Below, piece by piece: positions 1 through 12,300 of a stretch of DNA of 64,000 nt. The notes beneath the pieces were generated by a model. It was not told where the DNA came from, made no database searches, and saw only the letters and a program-made list of their open reading frames with translations. The position numbers were made by a program, and so were the translations under genes. The DNA is taken from contig VYZI01000485.1 in the NCBI GenBank assembly GCA_013397695.1, forward strand, positions 327,927 through 391,926, given 5' to 3'. Every line of letters begins with the position of its first letter. Positions within the stretch are counted from its first letter, which is position 1. The DNA comes from Centropus unirufus (taxonomy: Eukaryota > Chordata > Aves > Cuculiformes > Centropidae).

Positions 1-3000
1 AGCCACCCTTCTGTCCGTGGAAGAGGGATCTGTGCCTCCGTTTAACTTTCCCCACGAGGTTTCTCCTCCCTTTCCCCATCCCCTGTGGATATTCATAGGA
101 ATTCGGGTCCCCACTCTGGGAGCGGACCCATCCGAGTCAAGAAACCACAGCCAGCCAGCCCAAACCTGCCTCAGTGGGCCTCAAAATCTGGTTTGTAGCC
201 ACTAGTAAGGATGGAGAGTTGGGATACACCGGAGCGTGCATGGGTTTGGGAAATGAACCCCAGAAAAGAAAGTCCTTTGAGGATAAAATGTGTATTTATA
301 CTTTGGCACACTAACTGGATGAAACAGATTGCTTTCATGTATTTTTCACTAGGATTATTTTGCTTTTCTTCTGGCAGATGACTCAAATCACAGGGAAGTG
401 ACAGGAGCAGCTTGAGTCATCCTAGGGATGGATAGGGATGGAAAGCTTCTGACTGATCTGAGGAGCTCAGTAACTTGAGGAGCATTCAATGCATCTTGGG
501 CTGCTGAGACAGACTCTTCCCCTCCAAACCCCCCAGCAGTCCCTGCAGGCGGGATATTGGGTGCTCAGCAGATGGTGCTGTTTCTACCAGATCTATCCTG
601 AATAATCCATCGCCCCTCATGGGAAGGGGCATGAGCAGGTAGGGAGAAATACAATTTCTGTGGGGCAGGACTGAAATCCGGTACTAGATAGTAGATACCA
701 AAAGACTGACGGGTCTCTATATGTGCCTCTTCTTGCATTGGGAGCTTGGGGGTGAGGGGAAGGCAGCTGGGTGAAACTTAACAAATCGATAAAATGCAGA
801 GCAGGGATGGCCTCAGACAAATCTAGTTCAATTTGAGTCTGTTGCTGATCACCAACACATGAAATTACAGCTATGTTGGAACAAATGAAACGTTATCAAG
901 TAATATGTGTTCCTCAAAAAGGTCTCTCGTGATGCAGGGCACCCGTTTATATTGTCCACGTTCACAGTGTCAGCCCTGGTTATGAGCAGCCTCATTCCCT
1001 ATGTGCCCTTTCCTTCACAGGATTGTAGTGAGATATCTTTGGTTTGTATGCTGGAGCCCAAGAATAATATACAAACTTCAGAATTTTTTTTTTAATTAAA
1101 GACAGTAAAATGATGTGCCTACATGAATGAGGGAGTATAGGTATTGGAGAGCTGCCTGTACTGCGAGCAACCATCCATCTGAAGCACAGGAGAGGGAAAT
1201 AGGGAACTGCAAACAGCAAAGGAAGAAATTTAACAGCAAGGTCAGCTGGAATGCTACATTTCCCTATCTTTTCCATTTTTGACCTTATGGACCTCTCCAT
1301 ATCATTTCTGTGTTTAAGCATTAACCATTTGCATTCTAAAGGCACTTTGTAGTCCTGATCAAGATTTATCTCTGCCGCCCTAGACACTGCACAGACAGTT
1401 GCCCCTGCTCTGAAATCCAACACTTCACATCAAATGTTTCCCAAACCTTTCTCGGCTCAGACAGCTATTTTATTGCGATATGTACCGTCTACCCAGCAGA
1501 TCCTGCGCATCCCCACCTTCAAAAGGAATGTAACACTTCACTGGAACTACCAAAAATTTCTGAGTATCCTGCCACAGCTTGTCAAAGGAGCACAGGCATG
1601 GTGATAGCAACTCTGTTCCGGCGTTGTACTCAGAGTGGTTATGTGGACTTGCTGGCTATACCGGGTACAGATCTAGCAAAGTCAGTCCCCATGTATATTG
1701 TCAGCTTATGCTCCATGAAATGACTGTAATGTCATGTATGCCATGTTTGTATCCAAACTTGAAAACTATTGCTGGACATACACAAGAAAGAGGAAATTTT
1801 GGGAGATGAGATGCACTAAAAACACATCTGAGGACCAGTGACAGCTCAAATCAGCATCTTCAAGTCTTCCTTACTCAGTGCCTCATATGAGACAGTGGTC
1901 AAGGGACAGCTCCGAGTCAAGCATCTCACAAGTAATTTAAGGCATAGCCTCCTTAATCAGATTTTTGCCTGGTTTTGGTGCAAGAGCCACTAGCTACTCG
2001 AAATCCCTGGGTGGGGAGAGAGTAAGTACAACCCAGCTCCAGCCAGTAAGTGAGGACAAGGTGCATGAGGAGTCGATATTATCTCCCATCCATGAACCAC
2101 TCAAGCTCCTCGTGTTCCCCTTCCCTCTTTGCAGCACATTGTATATGCCTCATGCCTCTTGACCTCATGAAAATGCGTTATTCATGCAATACAGAAATTT
2201 GGCCATAACTGCTTTTTACTCAGGGGAAGCCTTCTTCCTCCAGCACTGTGGGTAATGAAACTCCAGGCTTGAGAAGGCCTCAGGGATCTTTCTAGATGAA
2301 AGATAGAAATGTAAGACATTACCATTTTGTTTTTAAATGAAAGCAGTGTATTGGAATTCAAACCATGAATAAACAAGCTGCACTTTAGAACAGCTCTCAG
2401 GCAGAATGATGCACTGGAAATACTTAGCAAGATAAATCCTTTTTTTATTAACATTATAGCCAAAAGCATACAGTCAATCTATTGTTTAACTTTCATGAGA
2501 TGTATGTAGTATGTAGTTAGGCATTTTGGTATCTAATGAATCAAGTATTATGTATTTTAATTGCCTGTTGGTGTCTGCATTTCTTTTCAGTCAGACTGCA
2601 GAATTAAAAACAAAATTACCCTTTAATTACTTGAGTTGTCCTCCTTGAGAAGTAGGCAACTGTATCTTACTCCATGCCTGCACCATACCTGGCTTTTGAA
2701 TGTTACCATAATATAGCATTAAATAATAATAACGTTTGTATTGTGGCAGAAACAAAGTGGACTACAGAGTCAGAAGCTGTGGGATTCCCCTTGCTTAATT
2801 TTAGCTGTCTGACAGCAGACATCTCATCTAAGCAGGTCATGTAGGCTGGGGAAGAGGTAAGTATCTCCAGAGGGAGATTCATGCCTCCTACCTTAGGTGT
2901 CTGTATTAGAATTAGATTAATTGCTTCTGGAAGTGCTTCTGCTGGCTTCGTAAGGGAGGAGCATACAAGATTCAGCTAGATGCCTTCCTCAGATATTCTT

Positions 3001-4899
3001 TAGCTGTGTGTCATTCCTTTACCTCAAGTGGCAAAATGCCTCCCCATTACCTGCCTTCATCTATAAACAAGAAGTGAGTGCTGCCTGTACACCACCAGTA
3101 CTTTTATTCCACATAACATGGAGAAGCACTGACTTGCATCATAGCAGAATGTGCTTTCCTTTATTCCATTGCATCCACTTTGTATTTTTTTTCCTAGATT
3201 TTTTATTTGATCAAAGTAAATCAACCACAATGCAGGTTGCTAGGAAGAATTTTCCTTACCATAATTCTGCAGAAACATCACTTAAGAATCTGAAGAAACA
3301 TCTGCTATGTACATAGATATATAAATATATACATGAGCTGAACAATATGACTTTAGAGTTTGCAGGCTTTTCCTTACATAAAGTAAGGGGCATAAAAAGG
3401 GATTTCCTCCAGGTTTTCCTGTGTATTAATAATGAAGATCAGGATGCCACCTATGTTTCCTCCCCTTCTGAGCATACAGTGAAAGGAAATGGTTCTGGAT
3501 CAAATCACAAAGAGCAATGGGAAAAAAAAGACTGCACTCCATACTGGTACTCTGAAGTTTAATTATCCAGCAGGCTGCATCTTTATGGAAGAAAGAGACA
3601 GATAAATCCCATATGTTAATAGTTGCCCCCCAGTGGCTGACCTTTGGCTCAAATATTCCATACTGTGATTAATGTTGCACAGTTGGATCCGAAACATGCC
3701 TATTCCCCGGGCTGCAGAGAAAAAAAAAAAGTTTTTAATTTACCTTCCAAGAGCAGAATTTTATTTGACCACTCTTTTGGTGACTGATTTTATTCCCGCC
3801 TGTTGGGTGCCTCTGAAGAGCTGTTCTGCACATCTTCAGCTAGGACTTTTAAAATCACCCTTCTCGTACCCTCTGCTACTGACTGGCCGAAAAACCTGAA
3901 ATAAGTAATTTTGTCTCAGTTTCTGGTCTAGCAGAATAGCAAAAATAACTGAGGCTTCCCTGCTGACACAGGTCAAAATTTGCAGATAGAAGACAGTGAA
4001 CACAATTCATCTTCAGACAACATTACATATGAACCTCTAGAACCTAGTGATTTCCCAAGATTAGTATAGAAAATCATCACTGCACTTGGATTATGGCTTT
4101 TGGGCCACCTTCTACCCCTATGCTGCAGTTCTTATCTGCCTATAGGTTGTGTTTGCCTTCTCATATCATTTTAATAAACTTAGATCATTCTAATACCATA
4201 AACTGTATCACTAGCCCTTGCATAGCACTCCATGGCACTTTTCTGGGGAAATCAGATCCTCAAACATATGGTAATAGGTGGGCTCAGAGCTGTAATGCAG
4301 AACATTCTAAGAGACTCAAAGCAATGTGTCACTGGCATCTGCTTTAGGGTTAAAGCCTTGAGGTCCTGAGATGAATAGTATCAGAATTCCTCCCCATTTG
4401 ACTTCTCTAGAGTCAGATCTGACAGAAAGTTTAATCAGTAGCTAATTAAAGCCACTGCTAAAATTGCCACTGTTCTCAAGTGAGACTCAGTTCATTCTCA
4501 AGTGTTCTCAGTGAGACTGAACCCTCATTTTTGTCTTCCTCCTCGATCAGATGAAGCAGCAAGGCCTGATGAAGGCTTGGAAACTTGGAGATCACAAGGA
4601 ATTTTGCTTGGACTGGGCCTATAAAGACATGCCCAGCTGTCTTCCCAGGGATGACACAAAAAAGTCTATAAAATACAGCTTTAGCAGATGGAGACACAGA
4701 AAAACATGAAACAAAGCCTCTGAAGAGGTCTGTCCCTACCTCCAACCAGGACACATCTGGACTGTTGTGAAGGCTGGGCAGATTTTTCTATTTCTAAGCT
4801 GTTTTATTAAAGAGAACAGGCTGTTGGCCGACTGTACTCAGGGTGGCCTTATGGCAATTGAAGCAGACAATTTTATATTGTTTCCCACCAAAAGGAAAC
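1..4899. other. Non-coding stretch, no gene recognised
   Basis: All open frames here are short, occur on both strands and resemble no protein family I know. Splice-like signals are present but unpaired with coding sequence: an acceptor-like pyrimidine tract ending in GCAG at 2131-2134, and a consensus donor (AG/GTAAGT) at 2855-2862. A putative exon between an acceptor at 2804 and that donor has stops in all three frames. An 11-base A run lies at 3720-3730. Three imperfect copies of a TTCTCAAGTG-like unit lie at 4472-4518. No repeat family is recognised. Intergenic or intronic DNA is the best description. Confidence 0.6.
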
Positions 4900-5309
4900 T
4901 GAAAGTCAGAAAAGAATTGGGGTTGTTTAGCCTAGAGAAGAAGTCTTCAGGAAGACCTTATAGCAGCTTTCCAGTATTTAAAGGGGGGCCTCTTGGAAAG
5001 GTAGGGAGGGGCTGTTCATCACGGAATGCGTGGATGGGATGAGGGGGAACTTTTTTGGCTGAAAGAGGGAAAATTGAGATTAGATACCAGGAAGAGTTTT
5101 TTTACTTTGAGGGTAGTGAGGCACTGGAACAGATTGCCCTGGGAAGTTGTGGATGCCCCATCCCTGGAAGTGTTCAAGGCCAGGTTGGATGAGGCTTTGA
5201 GCAACCTGATCCAAGTAGAAGGTGTCCCTGCCCATAACAGGGAGATTGGAATTGGATGAACTTTAAGGTCCCTTCCACCCCAAACCATTCTATAATTGTA
5301 TGATTCTAA
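4900..5309 (+). mobile_element. CR1 LINE, 5'-truncated 3' end
   Basis: This is the 3' part of a CR1 non-LTR retrotransposon. The sequence follows the CR1 consensus as I know it: the 'gttgtttagcctagagaag' segment, the end of the reverse-transcriptase frame (a 'RLDTRKSFF...HWNRLPWEV' type protein trace in the + frame at 5026-5259), then the 3' UTR ('ggatgaactttaaggtccc'). It closes with the degenerate octamer tail at about 5288-5308. The intact 3' end with loss of the 5' part is the normal outcome of target-primed reverse transcription that stopped early. The C-terminal frame is partly open, so the copy is not among the oldest here. The 5' boundary is uncertain by a few tens of bases. The long minus-strand open frames over it (5019-5495 and 5290-5616) are antisense artefacts. 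Confidence 0.93.
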
Positions 5310-8300
5310 AGCAAATAATAAAGTGCTCTTTCCCCATGAAAGAAGAAACAGACAGATGTACTTCATGGGCTGAACCATAAAGTACAGGCAAATTGCAAGT
5401 GACAAGTAACTTTTGTTCTGTCTTCTGTGTAGTAATGATTGCACTCCCAAGACTTTCCAAAGGACACATACACACTTGCATAGGAATATGCACATGGATC
5501 AGGACTCTAGAGCACCTTCCGTTATAGGACCTCAAAGTGCTGATTAAACCTAAGAACTGTAAGAAATCAATAACCATGCCATTTCCAGCATGACAGTCAC
5601 CAGAATACAGACGCAAGTCTAATTTAGAGATGGAAAATTATAGGTTTTCATTTTCCAAGAACTGCCAACACTTGTTGAAGTTAAAGGGAGCCTTAGAGAC
5701 CACTACAACTGAAAATAAAGTGAAAAAAAATAGAACCTTATTTCATAACTAATGGCATTTGACATCTAAAAGCAGAAAGTTTATTCTCTGGTTGTTGAGT
5801 TACCTAAATTTCTGTGTGGGATTTCCTATGTCAAAATCCATGAACATGACTCATGCTGTGCAGATCAGCAAATTTTGTGCAAAGTCAAAATCTGTGACCC
5901 TCTATGTCAGCTCTGAATGGTCAGTGGATACATTCACAGCACACTCAAAAAGTTTTGAATGTGTCTTAGGTCTATAAATTCCAAGAAAAACAGAAATCAC
6001 AGAATGGCAGATGCCTTAGAGACATGATAGAGTTGACAGGGACACCCAAAATTAACACTCCGGGCTAGTAGCAATTCTGAAAAAAGGAGTCAGAGCTCCT
6101 GGTTCTCACTCTCCCCATAACAGGTAGGTTGCACCCTGGAGGGTGTCTCCACCCCAGAACTGGTTCAGGTGTGTGATCTACATGTGACAGCTCTGACAAG
6201 TTCAGGCATGTCTCGGGCAGTCTCACCATGAAATTTCGCCTATGTTACCTCTGCCCCTGAATCCTACTGGGACTCCTGGGGTCATTCTTCCTGGGGAAGT
6301 TGTGCTAAAATAAATTCAAGTCTTTCTGATTCTTTCTCAGTGAGTCATTCATCATGGGAGCACTCGTCTTAGTCTTCTGGACACATGGGGAAAACTGTGG
6401 GAAGAAACTGAAGAGACAAAGTAGATGAGTTGGCATCCCAGGAGTAAGCAGGTCCACAGAGTGCACTTCCAACCATGGCTTCCAGGCAGGGTGATAGTGT
6501 ATTGTGTATGACCAAGAAGTAAAATAGGGAGAACACTGTATGAGAGCCTTCAACAGCACGTATTGTAGGCACAGTGCAAGCTCAATAGATCCGTTTCAGC
6601 TTAATCAGCTTATGACCTTGGCTGACTCTCCAGTCACAAATTCTAATACGAAGAATAACAAAGAGTAATGACAACAGGAGCAAATAACAGAAGAAGGTTT
6701 TCAACTTTTTTTTTCCTGATTTCCCAATTGAATTATATAATTATTCTGTCCCTAACTCTTCATTTTTACTGTCTGCCTCCTGTGGTTCAGTAACCAGCTG
6801 GCATTCCTTATAAAGAAATCAGCAGGCTGAGACTGTGGCTACCCTGAAGTCCTCTGAGGCTTTCTTCTTGACTGACCATATCTTAGATAAAGTTGCCAGT
6901 AAATTATAGTTCTGCTTAAGAGCATCTGCCTGCAGGCTGCTCTCCCCTCATTATAAAACCTGATGTAATCCTGCACGTCTCTTCAATTACTGGAGAGCAC
7001 TGCTGAAGAAGAGACTTCCCCGGTGAACATGAAATGAGATAAACTATTCCCAAGTAGGGTAAACATGAAAACTCTAGTGTGAAGCTAAGCATTTCCAGGC
7101 CAGTATCCTTCTGATTTCCATGTGGTTTCCAATAGAATAACATATCACCACTCCTGTTAATATTTACTCTTATTTCACCACAAAACTGGGTTAAAATGGG
7201 ATATCCATATGCCTTCCTGTGGAACTACTTCTAAATATTTCTGTCTGCAAGAACCATGTGTGTGACAATCAGGCAACAACCCTAGGAAATGTACTTGATA
7301 AGTAACTTGCTTTAGACTCTCCAGTCTGCTGCAGAAAGCCTTGGAAGATACTTCACCTCCACGCCAAGATAGAGGAAAGACATTTCATTTATGAGATCAA
7401 TGAATGTCAGAGAGCAAATGGAAAAAGAACAAGCTTATCTTGACATTTTTGCATGTTACAAAGATAAATTATGTCCTGGATTGCAGGATGAGTTCAACAC
7501 ATCAGTGCTGATGGAGATGAGTTAGCCCAGTTCATAGCTCCATAAACAAAAATATCTCATGTTGTAGAAGCATCCTACCATAAAGGGTGAATAAAGGACC
7601 CTATTAGAGCTCCTGTGGGGTCAGTCCCTGCTGCAAGTTCCAGCATTTGAGACAACTGCCATCACATTCGCTGGCCTTCACACATCATAGCACAAATGTG
7701 CATCTTTGTAGAACCTGCCCGAGCTTTGGGTTTTTTTGAACCATGCATTTTGTGAGCACCCTTTCACTGGAGACAGTGTTAAGCTGCATGTTGTCTTTAT
7801 ACAAATCTAACAAGTACGTTTCAGCACTTGTAAATAGTTGGCTTCTATGTACAGCTTTATGTTTTCCTCTGGATAAATCAGAAGAAACAGAAAGATTTAT
7901 TTCATTCAGGGGCAAATGTGCATCTAGCAACTAAACTAATGTAATCTGTGAACCCGAGCCAAAGCCATGTGGCAGTTTGACTCAATGTAACATTAATGAC
8001 TTGTAATTGTACGCAAAAATGTTTGTTCTACAGCATTTCTTTTCATTTAAGAGAGTCTAATTACTCACCCAGCTACAAATATAGAGTGAATTTTGCCGTC
8101 TCAGGTGGGAAATGAACAAGCTGTCTCATTGCTGCTATCATCTATTTGTGTTGTTTGTTAATTATTAATTTGTGCCAAGGAGGGCAAGACAGATTGGGGT
8201 GTAAGACGATAGAAGGTAGAGTACCCATCGGAGGACACAGTAGGAGTACACAGAGATGACCCCTCCTCAGCCTATGTTACAGTCAAAGGAAGTACTATGT

Positions 8301-11300
8301 GTCCTGTGGACACCCCTCATAGGATCCTCTTGGAAACCTCTTTTCTTGCACTTCCTTCATATCAATCATATAATATAAAGACATTTATTGAATGCTGGGC
8401 TGGTCCTATGCAGGGACAAGAGGTGAACTAACTGTTCCTTGTGCATCCCTTCCAACTTACAACATTCTGTAAAAAAAACCCCAAAACTGTAAGTGCGGTT
8501 GCAGTATTCAGATTACAAATCTGTATAGACCCGTCTCTGGCAGCGAACAAAAGTAGGTGCCTAGGGAATACTACAAGAAAAGGGCAAACACACATGATAA
8601 CCCGATCACAGTCTCCAGTCACCTGCAGCTTCCTGTGTTGGATGTAGGTTTCTACTAATTTTGCCAAATAAATGTAGATTTCTATAAATAACTCTCAATA
8701 GATCTTTTTCCCTTGAACCCATCCAGCCTCCCCTTATATTAATGTAAGATTCTGGCAATATCTTTCAGCAAGAAATTGCAAAGCTCAGTGGTCTCCTCAT
8801 GGGAGAGGATACCGTGCTACCTTTAGTTAAAAATATGTTTTGTAAATGTTAATCTTTATCAGTCAGTACAGAATTTTTTTTAGGAAGCATAACTTTAAAA
8901 TCAATGGAAGCAAGTTTCTGCCGGCTTCTTTGGCACTGAATCTCAGCAAGCCTCCTTCTCATCTTTATGTAGGTCCACAATTTAGATAAATCCTGGCTAC
9001 CAGAAAAAAAATAAATTCATAATTACAACTTAGTTAAAGTGAAATTTAACCTCTCATAAGTATCCAGTATCTTTTGATGCAGGCTTTGCAATACTGCTTT
9101 GATTTCTCGCAGGATGCATCAAAACATTGATTTCACTTCAAGCTACAGATTATTTCTTAAGGAAAGATGAAAGGATGAATGCTAATGATTTGCGAGTGGC
9201 ACTGCCCCAATATAAACAATTACAGAAACAAATAGGTCCAATCAAAAGTTGTGTTCTCATTCACATGGCTTCAGCACTCATTTAGCTAAATTGTGGCCCC
9301 TTTTATCAAAGGATTTAAATCCGGATGATCTATTTCTAATTCCCTCAAAATTATGCCATTGTTATTCTGGTTTTGATTAGCTATTTTCTAATGGGCTCTT
9401 AACTGAGGCAGAGTTACCCTGTGAATACAGTATACTTCAATGAAGAGGACTCCCTTATTCATTTATTTATAGATAACTCCAATATTTCCCAAAATTAGAT
9501 GTGTCTCCATGACCCACATAGCCAATATGTGTTGCATTTACATTCTTTTATAATGCAAGTCAGTTGTAGTGCCACATACAAATAGACATCAGGGGGCCCA
9601 GGCCTCCCAGCTGTATTAAATAAATCCCCATAAGCACAAAGAGGAAGAAAAGGAGACAAAAAGCTTCCTGCTAGCTTTTCCTGGAAGCACAGAAGTGAAA
9701 TAATTCACTTCAGTGTCTTGTGGAAATAAAGGATAGTTAAAAAACATCAGAAATGAACCTTTACAAAAATACAGTCCTGGAGGAGAGATAGTAAACAACT
9801 TGCTTGTAGAGAAGAACGGAGTTTTCAGAGCGCATTTTCTCACCATCACAGCCTCACAGAAAGACCCTTGATCCCTAATCTTTATTTATATTAAATGTCT
9901 TTGTATTGTGGAAAACACAAGGGGAAAGGATGCCGCTTGGATGGAAATAGTTACAGGGTGTTCTTTTGGTGTAGTTTATATAAACCTTTCTGCCCTGTTC
10001 TACTGAATTGCAATTTTATGTCTTTATTGGTGCACATACAATACCAATTGTATTGTATGATCTGATAAATGAAGCTGTTTAGACATAATTCCTTGTTTTC
10101 TTGCAAAATATTTAAACAAAAGCATGAAAACAATTTTGTGTTAGTTTAAAATCAAGCATTTTTTTCCAGGTTTGTTCATGTATTAACCAAAAAAACACAC
10201 GCTCTCCTAAAATTTTTGACAAATAATTTCATTTAGTCTATAAACCCATTTATGGGAAAAGCTTCTTTTGGAGACAACAATTCTTCTATAGCAGAATAGC
10301 TGATGTTAGACTTACAGAAATCCTGTGCAGACCTTGTAATGTGGATAACTGTCAGTTCTTTCTTTCCTATGAGCATCTTCCAGGGTCCTCCTGTACATTA
10401 TGTCCTGGACAAATGGCATATCCATTGCTTTTGACATCAAGTCATCCTCCATGTGTCTCTCACAATCTGAATTTCCTGGATTTAACGGGCTGTTATGGGA
10501 TATGTCATTCATGTCCTATGATAAACAATGGTTTTCCATATATCCCTTTCCAGAATGATACAGAATGGAAAATCATTGCTGTTTTTTAGTTTGTGTATGT
10601 GCTACAGCGTGGATTTTGGAGAGGAAAGCTCAGTATTTTTTAGTCATGGCCCTTTGGTTTTGTCCATTAATTTCATTGTCCTGGTCTCACAGCATCCAGT
10701 GATGACACGTGTTTTGTTAGTAATTAACTAAATGGAAAAACACTGGCAAAAGTTTGGCTGATGGCACATTTCATTTTAGACCTTAAGATCAAAGGTTCAG
10801 AGAGAGCAAACTGAAGCTTCCCATGGGTAACCAGCTCTTTCAGGACCTGCCACGTCTTGCCTACAAACATGATTTTACCAGTCTAAGCACCGAATCTGAA
10901 GAGCTGTTTGCATGTGGCAACGTATGCCAGATGAGTTTGGTTTTGCAAAATCCAAACTGAGCATGGCTGGGACATCATCAAAAGTCCCTGGCTGGGAAGC
11001 ATTAGACAGACGGTTCTGCTTTCAATCCATGTCCTTTGTTAATCTTATTATTCAGTGACTACTAAGAGCCACCCCGTGCTCATATAAACTAAATACATAA
11101 CCCAATTAAAACAATCTTGAGCTATTTAGACCTACAGAAGCAGACTAAATTGCAGGGCTTCTGACATTTTAGATTATCCAGACCTTCAGAGCATGAATAT
11201 CTGTATTGCCACCTTATCTTCTTTCATCTCAACCATCATTAATAAATTGCACATATGGGTTAGGATGTTGTCGTATTTTGTATACAACGCAGCAGTTCCA

Positions 11301-12094
11301 GCCAATTTCTTTAATAAATGAACACCTACAGAAATTGCTGGATATTGAAGTCTCCTGATGTGGCTCTATGTCTGACTACAGGATACAGGACTTAGGTCTA
11401 CAAATCCACTTGGGTCCCTAGGATCATGGGATTGTGCTGAAGCAATGGCAAGAAAGGACAGAGAAAAGGGTGGAATTGGAAGTATTCTGTCCATAAGCAC
11501 AACAACTTTCTTAGTCAGAGCTGGAGAAAACTAGTGTTTTGGCTAACTAGAGTTCACAGTGGAAGGAAACAAGGAGAAGGAGGTAGTTAGGCTGAAATAA
11601 TAAAATGCTTTTCTCATCAACTGTGCTTCTACCCGGCTGCAAGCTGAACTGTTTGCTAGGAACTGGCAAGCAAGGTCTTTCCAAGGGATTGTTACAGGGT
11701 TGCAATTAAAAACATGGAATGCTCAAGAAATTAAAGTGAGAATTTAACAAAAACAAAGGCAGGAAACTCATGGTCAACGTAGAGCTCGGCAAATAACTCC
11801 AAGTATATAATTTCTTTCATGGATTTTGTACCATTTGAGTTCACAAACTGTTCATGAGCAGATTGCAAAATTAAAACAAGCAAACAAATAAGAAAACGTT
11901 TATTCATTATTTGAAGAATTGATAGACAGCATGTTAACGAATTAGAGATAATTCTCAGTCTCAAAATTGAATCAGCCAGGATTGTGTGACTGTCATAATT
12001 TGCTCAGTGTAACTTTGTCAGGAGTCAGATCATTCTGCAGTTCTTAAAAGCAGCACAATTAATCTCAGCAGTCAACTGGAAACTGATGTATTGG
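5310..12094. other. Non-coding stretch, AT-rich, no gene recognised
   Basis: No open frame here resembles a known protein, and the frames are short and scattered over both strands. AT-rich segments include a pair of homeodomain-type cores: TAATTA at 8058-8063 and TTAATTATTAATT at 8158-8170. A short CR1-tail-like string near 5995-6008 is too weak to call. No microsatellite or interspersed repeat stands out otherwise. Confidence 0.6.
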
Positions 12095-12300
12095 AAACAG
12101 CAGAGGACCTAGTGGAGCTGGAGAAAGTACAAAGAAAGTCAGTGAAAGACAAGGGGGTGGAATAGCTGCCTTACAAGGAGAGATGGGAAAAGACTGAGGC
12201 TCTTTGATTTGGAGAGAAGACATTATAAAGGGGTATGACTGTGGTCTACCAGCTCACAAAGGTGGTGGCTAAGGTCAAAGAACAAAGTTATTCACCCATC
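12095..12300 (+). mobile_element. Probable old CR1-like LINE fragment
   Basis: The segment reads like a strongly diverged internal CR1/L3-type LINE piece. It has a 'gtacaaagaaagtcagtgaa' part, then 'cttacaaggagagatgggaa', 'ctctttgatttggagagaag' and 'aaggggtatgactgtggtct'. These parallel, in the correct order, the LINE segment that encodes the end of the reverse-transcriptase frame (in younger copies: rubbing of 'caaagaagggc', 'ggagaagagaaggct', 'gggatatgatcatggtct'). Several stops and indels break any frame, and there is no 3' tail. Both ends are uncertain. It could be a chance resemblance, but the ordered set of matches favours an old insertion. Confidence 0.55.

Noticed and set aside
992..1423. 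143-codon minus-strand frame
   Set aside because: No recognisable domain, and no splice or promoter signals that would support it.
2805..2856. Possible 52-nt exon between TTTTAG and GAG/GTAAGT
   Set aside because: Stops occur in all three frames and the acceptor is weak. Only a non-coding exon would be possible, and nothing else supports it.
5019..5616. Minus-strand frames of 158 and 108 codons
   Set aside because: They lie antisense to the CR1 copy at 4900-5309 and its flank. The sense strand explains the sequence.
5993..6060. CR1-tail-like string AATCACAGAATGG
   Set aside because: Only the first dozen bases match. The following sequence does not continue into a CR1 3' UTR.
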